Of a stretch of 5,168 nucleotides of DNA, positions 5,075 through 5,168 are shown in pieces (position 1 is the stretch's first letter; the number at the start of each line of letters is the position of its first letter). The stretch covers positions 1-5,168 of the forward strand of contig CAYLXU010000051.1 of the NCBI GenBank assembly GCA_964388055.1. The letters run 5' to 3'. The notes below the pieces were generated by a model that saw only the letters and a program-made list of their open reading frames with translations, made no database searches and was not told the DNA's origin. The position numbers and the translations under genes are program-made. Origin of the DNA: CAYLXU01 sp964388055 (lineage in GTDB: Bacteria > Patescibacteriota > Minisyncoccia > UBA6257 > JACRHW01).

Positions 5075-5168
5075 TTAAAATTCTCCTTTATAAATCCAAA
5101 CCTTGATACCGACCGCTCCGTATGTACAAAACGCTGTTGCCTCTCCATAATCGATATTTGCTCGAAGT
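5075..5168 (-). CDS. rpsC: 30S ribosomal protein S3 (uS3), C-terminal end only
   Basis: S3 lies at the mRNA entry channel of the small subunit and has helicase-assisting activity with S4 and S5. Only the last 30 codons are inside the window; the gene continues past position 5168. The visible translation starts L-R-A-N-I-D-Y-G-E-A and continues T-Y-G-A-V-G-I-K-V-W-I-Y-K-G-E-F before TAA at 5075-5077. The T-Y-G-x-x-G-x-K-V-W-I-x-K-G-E motif marks the end of the conserved C-terminal domain. The protein stops right after it, lacking the variable basic tail that follows in E. coli. Placement directly before rplP is the normal order (rplV-rpsC-rplP). The identification rests on a short but highly diagnostic stretch. 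Confidence 0.95.
   Translation of the reverse strand, partial: LRANIDYGEATAFCTYGAVGIKVWIYKGEF

Noticed and set aside
4677..5106. Two overlapping plus-strand open frames opposite rplP
   Set aside because: Both are antisense to L16 and low in recognisable motifs. The L16 frame explains the sequence fully.
1..5168. Possible recoding of TGA as glycine or tryptophan, as in some Patescibacteria
   Set aside because: All genes read through in the standard code, tryptophan uses TGG and glycine uses GGN. No in-frame TGA is needed. TGA is not used as a stop among 13 genes, but that is a small sample.
1..5168. A novel accessory or defence system
   Set aside because: Every base is accounted for by core ribosomal protein and SecY genes with gaps of 35 bases or fewer, so there is no room for an extra gene set.

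Overview
The window is a segment of the bacterial S10-spc ribosomal protein supercluster, read entirely from the minus strand. In transcription order (right to left) it runs: 3' end of rpsC, then rplP, rpmC, rpsQ, rplN, rplX, rplE, rpsN, rpsH, rplF, rplR, rpsE, rplO and the 5' end of secY. Twelve genes are complete and two are cut by the window edges. Coding density is very high. Gaps between genes are 2 to 35 bases, and there is no stretch near 300 bases without a gene. I see no RNA gene, mobile element, CRISPR array, repeat family, operator or convincing terminator.

The organism is most likely a member of the Candidate Phyla Radiation (Patescibacteria), probably near the Parcubacteria; the class is less certain than the radiation. 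Four points support this. The L30 gene (rpmD) is missing from its usual place between rpsE and rplO, which are only 9 bases apart; loss of L30 is a known trait of the radiation. L15 lacks the usual FEGGQMP-type segment and has a shorter R-S-I-K-P-Q-I-R stretch. S5 ends with an S-T-K-N-K-L-N-N-A-R-A-T block. L16 has a short E-T-R-G-T-containing insertion near its N terminus. The last three resemblances are from memory, not from a search. All genes read through in the standard code, with TAA (10) or TAG (3) stops among the 13 visible.

The layout by region: 3458-5168 carries the end of the S10 operon and the start of spc (S3, L16, L29, S17, L14, L24), with no visible promoter at the S10/spc junction. 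869-3457 carries L5, S14, S8, L6, L18 and S5. 1-859 carries L15 and the start of SecY, the protein-export channel usually encoded at the end of spc. Together the genes supply small- and large-subunit proteins in balanced amounts plus the translocon that docks on the ribosome exit tunnel.

Translation signals are sparse: only rplE has a clear Shine-Dalgarno sequence, and it lies inside the end of rplX. I do not see a previously undescribed system here. The points worth a second look are lineage-type departures in conserved ribosomal proteins: missing L30, altered L15, an L16 without the usual hydroxylated arginine, and a shortened L5 N terminus.
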